A stretch of DNA of 64,000 nucleotides from Guptibacillus hwajinpoensis. GTDB lineage: Bacteria > Bacillota > Bacilli > Bacillales > Guptibacillaceae. Position 1 is the stretch's first letter. The number at the start of each line of letters is the position of its first letter. The notes under the pieces were generated by a model. That model did no database searches, was not told where the DNA came from, and worked only from the letters and a program-made list of their open reading frames with translations. Positions 1-9,068 of the stretch are shown here, one piece after another. The position numbers and the translations under genes are program-made. The stretch covers positions 372,001 to 436,000 of the forward strand of contig NZ_JAIVAE010000003.1 in the NCBI RefSeq assembly GCF_020171785.1. Direction: 5' to 3'.

Positions 1-595
1 ACCGTTGAACCGTTCCCTCGACAACTTGTCCTGCTTGAAGAGATGCAAGCGTTTCTTGTTTTTTATAATCCGCTTCTTGTTCAAGAACAGCGCGATGTGA
101 TAAAATCACCTTCGCTTTCTCTGGATCAAACTCAACAATTTTCACACTCAGGCTTTTACCTTTGTAGTCTGAGAAATCTTCAACGTAGTGTCTTTCTACA
201 AGGGAAGCTGGAATAAATCCGCGAACACCAAGATCAACTACAAGACCACCCTTAACCACGTCTGCAATTTCAACATCGAATGCCACAGAATTTTCATACT
301 TGTCTTGCAGGGCATCCCATGCTTGATCAGCTTCGACTGCTTTCTTAGAAAGCACTAGTTCATCTTCAGAAACTTTGATTACTTTAACTTCTATTTCATC
401 ACCTTCTGAGAGCACGTCGCTAACCTTTTCGACGTGAAGGCTTGACAGTTCGCTGATTGGCAGCACTCCATCAACTTTAAAACCAACATCAACTGATGCG
501 TGTTTTTCTTCGACTTTGGAGATTTTCCCAGTCACCACATCTCCAATTTCGAATGATTTGAACTCAGTCATTTCCTGATTCATCTCTTCACCCAT
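1..595 (-). CDS. ypfD: 30S ribosomal protein S1 homolog (RpsA/YpfD), 3' part off the window
   Basis: The gene starts at an ATG (595-593) behind a strong AGGAGG-type ribosome binding site and reads leftward off the window, so only the first ~198 residues are visible. The start MGEEMNQEMTEFKSFEIGD and the repeated pattern 'GDVVTGKISKVEEKHASVDV' / 'KGGLVVDLGVRGFIPASLVE' are S1 RNA-binding domains. Bacillus S1 homologs have about four such domains in ~380 residues, so at least the first two are here. The protein is RNA-binding and ribosome-associated. It is the gene downstream of cmk and plsC in B. subtilis too. Identity is firm; the C-terminal domains cannot be judged. Confidence 0.9.
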   Translation of the reverse strand, partial: MGEEMNQEMTEFKSFEIGDVVTGKISKVEEKHASVDVGFKVDGVLPISELSSLHVEKVSDVLSEGDEIEVKVIKVSEDELVLSKKAVEADQAWDALQDKYENSVAFDVEIADVVKGGLVVDLGVRGFIPASLVERHYVEDFSDYKGKSLSVKIVEFDPEKAKVILSHRAVLEQEADYKKQETLASLQAGQVVEGTVQR

Positions 596-777
596 TGACA
601 AACTCCTCCTTCAATCCAAAAGAAATAAAACTTTTCGATATGATTTATAAAAGTCTTCCACTATTAGCGAAAGAAATTTATTGAAAAGTTAAGCACCCTT
701 TCCTCTAACTTTCACTAAAAATGACGGATTTGTCAAGTATCCTGACACATTTGTTTAAATTTTTTAACAATATTGAA

Positions 778-1362
778 TTATTTATGATGGATTTCGATCA
801 AATCTTGTATTTCTTTCATGATTGCCTGCGTCGCTTTTTTTGCTGCACCCTGTTCTTCACGTAAGGAAGAAAGGTCGACAGGTTTTCCATATACGATTTT
901 CAAGCGACCAAATGGTTTATAAGAGCCCTTTATCGCGCAAGGGACAACTCTTACCTCAGGACGAAGTGCAAAAAAACCTGCTCCAGATAGACCCTCACCT
1001 AGCTTTCCATCTTTGCTTCTTGTTCCTTCAGGAAATAAACCAACAACGCCGCCATCTTTTAGAAATTTCATTCCACTTCTAAGGGCTTGTTTATCACTCA
1101 TACCTCTTTTCACAGGAAATGCGCCAACCTTTTCAATCAACTTCCCAAGAATTGGAATAGAAAACAATTCTGATTTGGCCATGAAATGCACATCTCTCGG
1201 GAACATCGCACCTACTAATGGTGGATCCAGGTTGTTTATATGATTTGAACAAAGGAGAATTCCCTTATCTTTTGGAACGTTTTCTCTTCCTACAACTGTA
1301 ACTCGATTGAATAGCTTAAAATAAACGCGAAATAAGCCCTTCCCGACACCGTATAAACTCAC
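778..1362 (-). CDS. plsC: 1-acyl-sn-glycerol-3-phosphate acyltransferase
   Basis: This 194-residue LPLAT-family enzyme transfers an acyl group to the sn-2 position of lysophosphatidate, giving phosphatidate for membrane phospholipids. The catalytic HX4D motif is visible (His41, Asp46 in NHINNLD), and the phosphate-binding block FPEGTRS lies at residues 110-116. A hydrophobic N-terminal region fits membrane association. The start is a GTG located 4 bases after the cmk stop codon, so the two are probably translationally coupled. The length is typical of the short Bacillus PlsC. The neighbours cmk and the S1-like gene are as in B. subtilis. Confidence 0.93.
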   Translation of the reverse strand: MSLYGVGKGLFRVYFKLFNRVTVVGRENVPKDKGILLCSNHINNLDPPLVGAMFPRDVHFMAKSELFSIPILGKLIEKVGAFPVKRGMSDKQALRSGMKFLKDGGVVGLFPEGTRSKDGKLGEGLSGAGFFALRPEVRVVPCAIKGSYKPFGRLKIVYGKPVDLSSLREEQGAAKKATQAIMKEIQDLIEIHHK

Positions 1363-1366
1363 GTCA

Positions 1367-2038
1367 TCATGCCCTTTCTTTCGCTAAATGTAAAATATGA
1401 TCCACAACATCTGAGATCGACATAGTGGTCGTATCAATTTCAATTGCATCGCTTGCTTTAACGAGAGGGGCTACTTCTCGCTCAGTATCACGCTTATCTC
1501 TTAATGCAATTTCATCTTTTATCTGATCATAATCTGCTTCGATTCCATTTTCAATTAACTCTTTGTAGCGACGTGAAGCTCTTTCTTCTACTGAAGCAAT
1601 TAAGAATACTTTAAGTTCAGACTTCGGAAGAACGTGTGTACCGATATCACGACCATCCATCACAACGCCACCTCGGTCTGCGAGTAGTTTTTGTCGTTTA
1701 ACCATTTCTTCTCGTACTTCACTTTGTCTTGCAACGAATGAAACATTGTTGGTTACGTGTGAAGATCGAATATCCGTGGTAACATCAGTATGGTCAACCA
1801 ATACAAGCTGCTCACTTTCGCCAACTTGAAGATCAATGACAGTAGTATCTAATAAATCTTTAAGCGCAGGGCCGTCTTCTAAATCAACTTCATTTTCAAT
1901 AGCTTTAAAGGTTAAAGCACGGTACATTGCACCTGTATCAATATAAAGAAATGTTAAATGATCGGCTACTTTTCTTGCTACAGTACTTTTACCAGCTCCA
2001 GCAGGTCCATCAATTGCTATATTTATTCGTTTGTTCAT
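1367..2038 (-). CDS. cmk: Cytidylate kinase
   Basis: Phosphorylates CMP and dCMP to the diphosphates with ATP in the cytoplasm, recycling nucleotides from RNA and phospholipid turnover. The P-loop GPAGAGKS is at residues 11-18. The family signature DGRDIGT lies at about 130, and the LID region with RDKRDTERE follows near residue 180. The length (223) matches bacterial Cmk. The ATG is preceded by GGAGGC. It is the first gene of a cmk-plsC unit; plsC begins 4 bases after its stop. Confidence 0.96.
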   Translation of the reverse strand: MNKRINIAIDGPAGAGKSTVARKVADHLTFLYIDTGAMYRALTFKAIENEVDLEDGPALKDLLDTTVIDLQVGESEQLVLVDHTDVTTDIRSSHVTNNVSFVARQSEVREEMVKRQKLLADRGGVVMDGRDIGTHVLPKSELKVFLIASVEERASRRYKELIENGIEADYDQIKDEIALRDKRDTEREVAPLVKASDAIEIDTTTMSISDVVDHILHLAKERA

Positions 2039-2096
2039 ATTCTTCTTGCCTCCAAATTCCGTTCAATCCTATTAAATCATCTAATCGACAACTTAA

Positions 2097-2134
2097 CGTA
2101 CAAAAAAAGCAGGGTATCCTGCTTTCTTTGTACG
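2097..2134 (-). terminator. Rho-independent terminator downstream of sleB-ypeB-ypfB
   Basis: A two-part hairpin: outer arms CGTACAAA/TTTGTACG and inner arms AAAGCAGG/CCTGCTTT with a four-base loop. On the minus strand the 3' side contains a run of seven U. It lies between the ypfB stop and the cmk start and should end the sporulation/germination transcript before cmk. Confidence 0.75.
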
Positions 2135-2184
2135 ACCAAAATGTCATATTTATCATAACATAAGACATTTTATCGGTCTATTCA

Positions 2185-2352
2185 CTATTGACGCTTGATC
2201 AGAGGAGACAAATCCTTCAATACACCTTCATAATAAATGGCTTTGCTAAGATAAATCCGAAAGTCCTCCTGAGTCAGTAACAACTGAGAGGCTATAAGAA
2301 AAATAAATTGAATGACGATCAGTTTTATTAACATATGTTCAAGTTTCGCCAT
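2185..2352 (-). CDS. ypfB: YpfB-family small protein
   Basis: A 55-residue ORF starts at ATG 2352 with a good ribosome binding site (GAGGTGAAAGA) only 13 bases after the ypeB stop. It has one hydrophobic stretch at residues 8-25 (LIKLIVIQFIFLIASQLLL) followed by a short charged tail ending KRQ. Position (between ypeB and cmk) and the N-terminal membrane segment match the YpfB (DUF5359) proteins of Bacillus, whose function is unknown. It is probably cotranscribed with sleB and ypeB. Confidence 0.7.
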   Translation of the reverse strand: MAKLEHMLIKLIVIQFIFLIASQLLLTQEDFRIYLSKAIYYEGVLKDLSPLIKRQ

Positions 2353-2365
2353 TCTTTCACCTCAT

Positions 2366-3715
2366 TTATGCCGTTTCGTAATTCATCTCAGTACCGTCCA
2401 TTTTTTCAACTCTTTCTTCACGTCCATTTTCAACATTAATAAAGATTCGATACGTTTCATTTTCAATCGTACCCATAAATTCATAACATAATACTTCTTC
2501 TCCAAGGTCATTTTGTATGACGCCTAATCCTTCGTCCATCACTTGGACATTGGGGTTCACTTGTTCTAATGCTTCGTTTCTTGATAATGTTGGCGTGTCG
2601 AGTTGTCTTTCATGATGATTCGTTAAATACTCTAACGACTCGTATCCAGTAATATCACCATTGTCTAACGCCACCTTAATATGAACCGCATCAGGGTAGA
2701 TCGCAACATCATCTTGTTGATATACAAATGTAAAGACACCCATCCGATCATACTGACTACTTTCAGAAATGGTCATATTTGTGATGTCATGTTCTTTTAA
2801 GAAAGCCCTCGCTTTATCTGCTGCTTCATTCAAGCTAAGCTTTTGTTCCCCGATTTCCCTATCCATCAGGATCCAGATCGGCTTTGCACCCTTTTGAGTA
2901 ACATCAAGATTGGTCGATGATTTTTTGTCTTCGTTCTCAATTGAAAGACTATAGGCTCGATACTTAGATTCATCCCCCGTTCTGGTTATGTCTATTTTGG
3001 CTTTTGAATCAAGATCTAGAAAATCAATCACTTGTTGTTTGGCTTCTTCTTCATTAAGTTTCTTCCCTTTAATATTTTTATTTAAATTCTCTTTCTTAGT
3101 GTTAAGCTGTGTCACTTCAGGTCCCCAGTTCACTTCACTATACCCTTCCACTTGCTTATCCACTGTCTTAAATCCATCTATAATTGTATTGTCTTGTGGC
3201 TGAGATTCGGAAGCTAGAGCAAGCTCTACGTCCATCCAGCGAAGATTATGATCAATGACCATCGCTTGAACTTTTCTTAATTCATTTTTGATATCCGTGG
3301 AATGGCTGTGCAAATTCTTCAGCGTCTCATATTCTTCATCTGATAAGGGGTTTTCATCGAGGTCTCGAACAGCTACTCGGTAACTAAATGAGCCGATATT
3401 CGTTAAAAACTCTTCTGTCTTGTTAAAAGGCATAAGAGTTAAAGGAAGCTGTCCCACGTCATTTTGAGCTTCTGAAGTTAAGCGCCATACTTCAGCTAGC
3501 GCCGGCGAAAGACTACCACGAGAGTTCATTGCTAGTGTCGATCCAATCTTCTCTTCTAGTGCATCCATGTGAAAATTCAAATCATGAAAGGCTCGTTGGT
3601 AAGTATTTTCAGCATTAATAAGTACCGCATTTTTCTCCTGGTGTTCTTTGTATCCCCAATAACTTGTTCCGGCAACACCAACTGCAAGTACACCAATCAA
3701 TATTGAGCGAATCAA
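2366..3715 (-). CDS. ypeB: Germination protein YpeB
   Basis: A 449-residue protein with an N-terminal membrane anchor (about residues 4-22) followed by a long extracytoplasmic region carrying C-terminal PepSY-type repeats. In Bacillus spores YpeB sits at the inner membrane/cortex and is needed for SleB localisation and stability. The two proteins depend on each other. The gene is 14 bases downstream of sleB, the conserved bicistronic arrangement. The start used follows TGGAGGTGG. No disruption is seen. Confidence 0.95.
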   Translation of the reverse strand: MIRSILIGVLAVGVAGTSYWGYKEHQEKNAVLINAENTYQRAFHDLNFHMDALEEKIGSTLAMNSRGSLSPALAEVWRLTSEAQNDVGQLPLTLMPFNKTEEFLTNIGSFSYRVAVRDLDENPLSDEEYETLKNLHSHSTDIKNELRKVQAMVIDHNLRWMDVELALASESQPQDNTIIDGFKTVDKQVEGYSEVNWGPEVTQLNTKKENLNKNIKGKKLNEEEAKQQVIDFLDLDSKAKIDITRTGDESKYRAYSLSIENEDKKSSTNLDVTQKGAKPIWILMDREIGEQKLSLNEAADKARAFLKEHDITNMTISESSQYDRMGVFTFVYQQDDVAIYPDAVHIKVALDNGDITGYESLEYLTNHHERQLDTPTLSRNEALEQVNPNVQVMDEGLGVIQNDLGEEVLCYEFMGTIENETYRIFINVENGREERVEKMDGTEMNYETA

Positions 3716-3729
3716 TTAAACCACCTCCA

Positions 3730-4500
3730 TTATTCACAAAATATATGTTTCCCAATTTGTTTGATTTGCGGTCTTGTCCATATCCATCCAGACGTAGCTG
3801 TATTCGGATTAAAATAATAAAGCGCTTCTCCCGTTGGATCCCATCCATTTATCGCATCGATAACAGCTTCTTTTGCCTTTTCATTTGGCGTTAACCAAAT
3901 TTGTCCATCTGAAACTGCTGTAAAAGCACGCGGTTCAAAGATAACGCCAGATACAGTGTTTGGAAATGATGCGCTTTGGACGCGGTTTAAGATAACTGCA
4001 GCAACCGCAACTTGGCCTTCATATGGTTCTCCACGTGCTTCTCCATAAACTGCATTTGCAAGAAGCTTAATATCATTCTGAGAATATCCTGAAGGCACAT
4101 TCTTCGCCTGTACATTCGAGTCTTTTGGCTTACTTTGGTTCACTTCTGATGCTTCAGGACTTTCGCCCCCCTGTCCAGGGTCATACTTTGTGGTTTTATT
4201 TAATTTGGCCTTCATCTCTGGTCCAACAAGCCCATCAACATCCATTCCAAATTCGTATTGATAGTTTCTAACTGCCCAATACGTTCCCCAACCAAAAACC
4301 CCATCAACTTTACCTGTATAAAAGCCAATATGCTTCAAACGTGCTTGAAGTTCAATAACGTCTGTTCCTGTCGCGCCCTTTTGAATAATTTGGTTTGAAA
4401 ATGCACCTGCTTCATTGTTATCATCTAAAACCATGATAAGCGGTGCACAAATTAATCCGATTACCAAAGGGATTTTCAGAAAATTAAATGCCTTTCTCAT
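3730..4500 (-). CDS. sleB: Spore cortex-lytic enzyme SleB
   Basis: A lytic transglycosylase that degrades muramic-delta-lactam cortex peptidoglycan during germination. I place the start at ATG 4500 (MRKAFNFLK) because GGGAGG lies eight bases before it; a start 21 bases upstream has no ribosome site. The protein has an N-terminal export segment (residues ~8-25), a PG_binding_1 repeat (~35-95), a variable linker, and a C-terminal Hydrolase_2 domain (~145-255) with the ANAVYGEARGEPYEGQ segment that carries the catalytic Glu. Length and architecture are normal. Expression in the forespore under sigma-G is expected from the family; I did not find a convincing promoter. Confidence 0.95.
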   Translation of the reverse strand: MRKAFNFLKIPLVIGLICAPLIMVLDDNNEAGAFSNQIIQKGATGTDVIELQARLKHIGFYTGKVDGVFGWGTYWAVRNYQYEFGMDVDGLVGPEMKAKLNKTTKYDPGQGGESPEASEVNQSKPKDSNVQAKNVPSGYSQNDIKLLANAVYGEARGEPYEGQVAVAAVILNRVQSASFPNTVSGVIFEPRAFTAVSDGQIWLTPNEKAKEAVIDAINGWDPTGEALYYFNPNTATSGWIWTRPQIKQIGKHIFCE

Positions 4501-4623
4501 GCTGTGAACCTCCCTGATCATTCTGATTTCACACGTGTAGTTTTTGTAACGAGAGGTATTTTATACAAATGAAACGAATGACTCAAGATTTTTTCAGTTA
4601 CCTTTCTCGTTTTAAATTTGCTA

Positions 4624-4651
4624 CAAAAAAAAGATGCCCAGTGGGCACCTT
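4624..4651 (-). terminator. Terminator after prsW
   Basis: The hairpin TGCCC-AGT-GGGCA is extended by AAG/CTT pairs and followed on the minus strand by a run of seven or more U. It lies immediately after the prsW stop codon and before sleB. Confidence 0.75.
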
Positions 4652-4653
4652 CG

Positions 4654-5340
4654 TTAGATTGGCATATTTTCTTTCGTTTGCATTAATTCTGCCTGATTGA
4701 GATCTGCGGCTTTTATTTTTCTTAATCCAATAAACCACAGGATCAGCATAAAGGGGATCATTAGATAGATCGTATTACTGTTTACCTGAAGAACCAAAAA
4801 ATTATACGTACCATGAAAGATAAACGGTATGAATAGAGAAAGGGCAATCCATTTCCCGATCTTATTCTGTAACGAAAATTTCCCTCTACCTAAATAAGAA
4901 CCCATCATTAAGCCAAATAACGCGTGACTTGATACTGGCAAAAGCGCCCTCCACCATGCCTCTTGAATGCCATAGGCAAAAAGATAAAATACATTCTCAA
5001 CAGACGCAAACCCAAGTGAAATTGCCACACCATAGACAATCCCATCATAAAAATCACTAAATTCTATATGGATATAAACGGTAAAATAAAATATAAACCA
5101 CTTTAAAAATTCTTCCAACAATCCCGACATTAAAAATGACTGACTGAATGGTGACTGTAAAAAATTTTCCACTTCAAATCCGTGCTGAATCACCATAACT
5201 GGAAACACAAGCATGGCCCCAAATACAAAACTTCTAACTACTGGGCCAATCGGCTCAGATTCATACTGATGCTGTTTAAGATAAAAAAAACAAAGAAGCG
5301 CAATGCCTGGTGCTATTCCAGCAGTTATGGCTGCTAACAT
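4654..5340 (-). CDS. prsW: Intramembrane glutamic protease PrsW
   Basis: A 228-residue integral membrane protein with about seven to eight hydrophobic segments. The paired glutamates Glu76-Glu77 in GLLEEFLKW are the PrsW-family catalytic motif, and the later FHGTYN and SSHALFG segments carry conserved histidines. In B. subtilis PrsW performs site-1 cleavage of the anti-sigma factor RsiW in response to antimicrobial peptides and envelope stress. This links the gene to sigma-W control. It stands alone on the minus strand, divergent from ansA and with its own terminator. Confidence 0.92.
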   Translation of the reverse strand: MLAAITAGIAPGIALLCFFYLKQHQYESEPIGPVVRSFVFGAMLVFPVMVIQHGFEVENFLQSPFSQSFLMSGLLEEFLKWFIFYFTVYIHIEFSDFYDGIVYGVAISLGFASVENVFYLFAYGIQEAWWRALLPVSSHALFGLMMGSYLGRGKFSLQNKIGKWIALSLFIPFIFHGTYNFLVLQVNSNTIYLMIPFMLILWFIGLRKIKAADLNQAELMQTKENMPI

Positions 5341-5465
5341 AGGCTTTCCCCATTTCTACCCCATACCTCTTTTAAAAGAAGATTCACTCTTACCTATACT
5401 TTTATAATCGTATCATGTTACTTTATTTAAGGAAACATTAATTAGGAAAATAATGAGGTGACGCT

Positions 5466-6437
5466 ATGAGTAAATTATTGATTATCCATACCGGAGGAAC
5501 CATTGCAATGGAGGAAAATAAGGATTCTGGTGCTGTTAATCCTGGGAAAGAAAATCCGTTAAACGCAACGCTTAACCAATTGTTAACAGGAGATGATGTT
5601 TTAATTGATGATTACATCAACATCCCCTCACCTCACATGACGCCAGAAACGATGTTTGCTATTGCAGAGAGAATTGAAACAAGAATAAAGGAAGAGCCTA
5701 TTCGAGGCGTGGTCATTACCCATGGCACCGATACGCTAGAAGAAACAGCTTATCTGTTAGATCTTGTGCTTCAGACAGATCTCCCTGTCGTCGTAACAGG
5801 GGCAATGCGCTCAAGTAACGAGCTTGGCTCTGATGGGCCTTATAACTTACTTTCTTCAATAAAAGTAGCATCCTGTCACGAAGCGAAGGGGAAAGGCGTT
5901 TTAGTTGTCTTAAACGATGAAATACATACTGCAAAAAACGTAACGAAAACGCACACGAGCAATGTATCTACATTCCAAAGCCCTCAGTATGGACCAATTG
6001 GAATCGTAACGAAGCAAAGAGTCTTCTTTCACCATACGTTAACGATGAGGGACCGTTATCACATATCCGGATTAACAAAAAAAGTTATGCTTTTAAAGGC
6101 TTATGCCGGAATGGATTCAAAATTACTAATTGCTGCTGCTGAACTCGACATTGACGGTATTGTGATAGAGGCTCTCGGACAGGGCAATTTACCTCCTGAG
6201 ATGATGGATGGGATTAATCATCTAAGAGCAAAAGGAATCGCAATCGTCATGGTTTCTCGCTGTTTTAACGGCATCGTTCAAGATGTATATGGATATACGG
6301 GCGGTGGGAAGCATTTGAAGGAACAAGGCGTCATTTTCTCAAACGGCTTGAATGGACAAAAAGCACGCTTAAAATTGCTAGTTACACTTGAAGCAACTGG
6401 GGATCCAAAAGAACTGCATAGCTTTTTCTTAAGATAA
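5466..6437 (+). CDS. ansA: L-asparaginase (type I family)
   Basis: Hydrolyses L-asparagine to aspartate and ammonia. Both threonine active-site motifs are present: TGGTIAM (residues 9-15, nucleophile Thr12) and THGTDT (85-90), with Lys further on in the MDSKLL region. At 323 residues with no signal peptide it is a cytoplasmic enzyme. The ATG follows GAGGTG. It is a single-gene unit on the plus strand, ending at a bidirectional terminator shared with ypdA. In B. subtilis ansA is usually paired with ansB under AnsR; neither accompanies it here. Confidence 0.93.
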   Translation: MSKLLIIHTGGTIAMEENKDSGAVNPGKENPLNATLNQLLTGDDVLIDDYINIPSPHMTPETMFAIAERIETRIKEEPIRGVVITHGTDTLEETAYLLDLVLQTDLPVVVTGAMRSSNELGSDGPYNLLSSIKVASCHEAKGKGVLVVLNDEIHTAKNVTKTHTSNVSTFQSPQYGPIGIVTKQRVFFHHTLTMRDRYHISGLTKKVMLLKAYAGMDSKLLIAAAELDIDGIVIEALGQGNLPPEMMDGINHLRAKGIAIVMVSRCFNGIVQDVYGYTGGGKHLKEQGVIFSNGLNGQKARLKLLVTLEATGDPKELHSFFLR

Positions 6438-6460
6438 ACTCCCCCTATCGTTTCATATAC

Positions 6461-6490
6461 AAAAAACCTACCTTAATTGGTAGGTTTTTT
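6461..6490. terminator. Bidirectional terminator between ansA and ypdA
   Basis: Perfect 12-bp arms (AAAAAACCTACC / GGTAGGTTTTTT) around a 6-base loop, with U runs in both directions. The loop contains the TAA stop codon of ypdA (6475-6473), so the last ypdA codons form one arm of the terminator. Confidence 0.85.
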
Positions 6491-7468
6491 TGCTTTCTTA
6501 ATTACTGCATTTGCAATCATCGCACCGTGTAACCTTCCGTTTTCAATGAAAATTTCATTTGCATTGTTCCCAGCTGCAATTACCCCTGCAATGTAGCAAT
6601 TTTCTACATTTGTCTCCATCGTTTCCTTATTAAAGGTAGGACGACCACTTTGTTGATCAATCTGGATGCCGATCTTGGTAAGGAATGAATGATCAGGATG
6701 ATAACCTGTCATGGCAAAAACAAAATCATTTGGTATAGTTTTGTATTCTCCCATCACATCATATACAATTTCTTTTTCTCTTACTTCAACTAAAGAGGCA
6801 TTAAACTCCATTGAAACTTTATTGTTTCTAACAAGAGCTTCAAATTCAGGCAAAATCCACGGTTTAACACTTTTAGAGTATTCTGCGCCTCTATAAAGAA
6901 TCGTTACCCGCGCTCCCGCTTTTTCAAGTTCTAATGCTGCATCTACTGCAGAGTTTTTCCCACCGATGACCGCAACGTCCTGATCAAAATAGGGGTGTGG
7001 CTCTTTAAAATAATGCAGTACTTTATCAAGATTTTCCCCTTTGATGTCCATATAATTTGGACTATCATAATAACCAGTTGCGATTATTAAATGCTCAGCA
7101 CGATAGGTGATCTTTTTAGATTCATGTACTTTTTCAGTTTCGATGACAAAGGCGTCATTTTCCTTTGTAATGACGTTTGCTTTTTCAAAGGAATGAATTC
7201 TTAACTCTTTTCGCTTAGCCACGTCTCGATAATAAGCCAGAGCCTGGTTTCGCTTCGGTTTACGTTCTTCAATAATAAAAGGTACTTCTCCTATTTCAAG
7301 TTTCTCACTTGAACTAAAAAAAGTTTGGTGCGTGGGATAATGATAAATGGCGTTAACGATATTTCCTTTTTCAATAATTAAAGGGTCATATCCTTTATTC
7401 ATTAATTCTATAGCTGCAGACATGCCACAAGGTCCTGCACCAATAATGACGATCTGTTCTTCTCTCAT
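6473..7468 (-). CDS. ypdA: YpdA-family bacillithiol disulfide reductase
   Basis: An FAD/NAD(P)H-binding oxidoreductase of about 331 residues. The N-terminal dinucleotide fold (IVIIGAGPCGMSAAIEL) and a second Rossmann motif (VAVIGGKNSAVDAALELE) are clear. Family work assigns YpdA/Bdr to NADPH-dependent reduction of bacillithiol disulfide, which fits the presence of bshB2 a few kb away. I prefer ATG 7468, eight bases after GGGAG, over the in-frame GTG at 7477. It ends inside the shared terminator with ansA. Confidence 0.9.
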   Translation of the reverse strand: MREEQIVIIGAGPCGMSAAIELMNKGYDPLIIEKGNIVNAIYHYPTHQTFFSSSEKLEIGEVPFIIEERKPKRNQALAYYRDVAKRKELRIHSFEKANVITKENDAFVIETEKVHESKKITYRAEHLIIATGYYDSPNYMDIKGENLDKVLHYFKEPHPYFDQDVAVIGGKNSAVDAALELEKAGARVTILYRGAEYSKSVKPWILPEFEALVRNNKVSMEFNASLVEVREKEIVYDVMGEYKTIPNDFVFAMTGYHPDHSFLTKIGIQIDQQSGRPTFNKETMETNVENCYIAGVIAAGNNANEIFIENGRLHGAMIANAVIKKAKKPTN

Positions 7469-7536
7469 TTCTCTCACTCCCGAACCACTCCATAAGAATT
7501 AGACCATTTCTTTATTATTATTCTACTTAGTACAAT

Positions 7537-7572
7537 AAAAAAATTCCCTACCTGAATGATAGGGAATTTTAT
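7537..7572 (-). terminator. Terminator after the glutamate dehydrogenase gene
   Basis: Inverted repeat AAAATTCCCTA / TAGGGAATTTT with a nine-base loop, followed on the minus strand by a U-rich run. It lies just after the stop codon at 7589. Confidence 0.75.
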
Positions 7573-7588
7573 TCGGAAAGGCAACTAT

Positions 7589-8869
7589 TTATATCCATCC
7601 TCTAAAACGAGAAGCTTCAGCCATTTTCCGCACGCCAACCATATAAGCGGAAAGCCTCATATCAACTCGGCGTGTTTCTGCCGTTCGATAGATCGAATTA
7701 AATGCGTTAACCATTACTTTTTCAAGCTTTGCTTCCACTTCTTCTTCTGTCCAATAATACCCTTGATTGTTTTGAACCCATTCGAAATAAGAAACGGTTA
7801 CGCCGCCGGAACTTGCCAACACGTCTGGAACAAGTAGAATGCCTCTATCAGTTAAAATTTTTGTTGCCTCAATTGTAGTTGGTCCATTTGCGGCTTCAAC
7901 TACAATGCTCGCTTTAATTTGGTGAGCATTGTCTTCAGTAATCTGATTTTCAATGGCTGCTGGAACAAGAATATCACAATCAAGTTCAAGTAGTTCTTGG
8001 TTACTAATTGTTTCTTTAAAAAGCTTCGTTACTGTACCAAAGCTATCACGACGGTCGAGTAAATAGTCAATATCCAGGCCTTCCGGATCGTGTAAGGCGC
8101 CATATGCATCTGATATACCAACAATTTTCGCTCCAGCATCGTGCATAAATTTCGCAAGAAAGCTACCTGCATTTCCGAATCCCTGAATCACTACTCGTGC
8201 ACCTTCTATTTTGATATCTTTTTTCTTAGCAGCTTCACGAATACAAATTGTAACACCTTTGGCAGTTGCAGATTCACGACCGTGAGATCCGCCTAGTACT
8301 AATGGCTTACCAGTAATAAATCCAGGGGAATCAAATTCTCTTATGCGACTATACTCATCCATCATCCATGCCATAATTTGAGAATTTGTAAAAACATCTG
8401 GGGCAGGGATATCTTTTGTAGGTCCAACAATTTGACTAATCGCTCTGACATAACCACGGCTCAAACGTTCTAATTCTCTGAAAGACATTTCTCTCGGATC
8501 ACAAATAATGCCTCCCTTACCGCCACCATATGGAAGATCCACAATTCCTGCTTTTAAACTCATCCAGACTGAAAGTGCCTTTACTTCAGTTTCAGTTACA
8601 TCTGGATGGAAACGAACGCCACCTTTAGTAGGTCCGACAGAATCATTGTGCTGAGCACGATACCCTGTAAATATTTTAATAGAGCCATCATCCATCCGAA
8701 CTGGAATTCGAACCGTCATTAATCTCATTGGTTCTTTCAATAATTCATACACTTCACTCGGATAGCCTAGTTTGTCCAGCGCTTCGTGAATGACCGATTG
8801 CGTCGACTCTAATACGTTCCGTTTCTTATTGTTTCCTTGTCCGTTGTCTGTTTCGTTTTTGTCGACCAT
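7589..8869 (-). CDS. gudB: NAD-specific glutamate dehydrogenase (GudB/RocG family)
   Basis: Catalyses oxidative deamination of glutamate to 2-oxoglutarate and ammonia. The substrate-binding segment LPYGGGKGGI with its catalytic lysine, a further Lys-rich signature (PTKDIPAPDVFT) and the NAD fold (GARVVIQGFGNAGSFLA) are intact. The protein is about 426 residues, usual for the hexameric catabolic enzyme. The start is ATG 8869 (MVDKNETDNG) with GGGAGG upstream; an in-frame start 15 bases earlier would lie in the ribosome site. Its place next to ypdA and ypbH matches gudB of B. subtilis. A CcpA-type site 200 bases upstream suggests carbon catabolite control. Confidence 0.94.
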   Translation of the reverse strand: MVDKNETDNGQGNNKKRNVLESTQSVIHEALDKLGYPSEVYELLKEPMRLMTVRIPVRMDDGSIKIFTGYRAQHNDSVGPTKGGVRFHPDVTETEVKALSVWMSLKAGIVDLPYGGGKGGIICDPREMSFRELERLSRGYVRAISQIVGPTKDIPAPDVFTNSQIMAWMMDEYSRIREFDSPGFITGKPLVLGGSHGRESATAKGVTICIREAAKKKDIKIEGARVVIQGFGNAGSFLAKFMHDAGAKIVGISDAYGALHDPEGLDIDYLLDRRDSFGTVTKLFKETISNQELLELDCDILVPAAIENQITEDNAHQIKASIVVEAANGPTTIEATKILTDRGILLVPDVLASSGGVTVSYFEWVQNNQGYYWTEEEVEAKLEKVMVNAFNSIYRTAETRRVDMRLSAYMVGVRKMAEASRFRGWI

Positions 8870-9068
8870 TGCTATACCTCCCATTACTGTGCACTTACTC
8901 TGCTGTTTTCATTTAGCTTAGAAATCTAACCTATTCCAATTTAATTTTAAAACGTCTTATGTTGTTTATAGAATGTTCTATTGCTCTGCTTTCAAAACAT
9001 AGTATACACGTTTAAGTAAGCTATGAGAAGGCATTCATGCCACATTTATGCAATTTGTTCCACACTGT

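Noticed and set aside
4501-4653. Sigma-G promoter for sleB
   Set aside because: A GTATA element is present, but no CATNNTA-type -10 at proper spacing was convincing.
7556-7837. 93-residue plus-strand frame opposite the end of gudB
   Set aside because: Begins in the gudB terminator and mirrors the gudB coding sequence; no family similarity.
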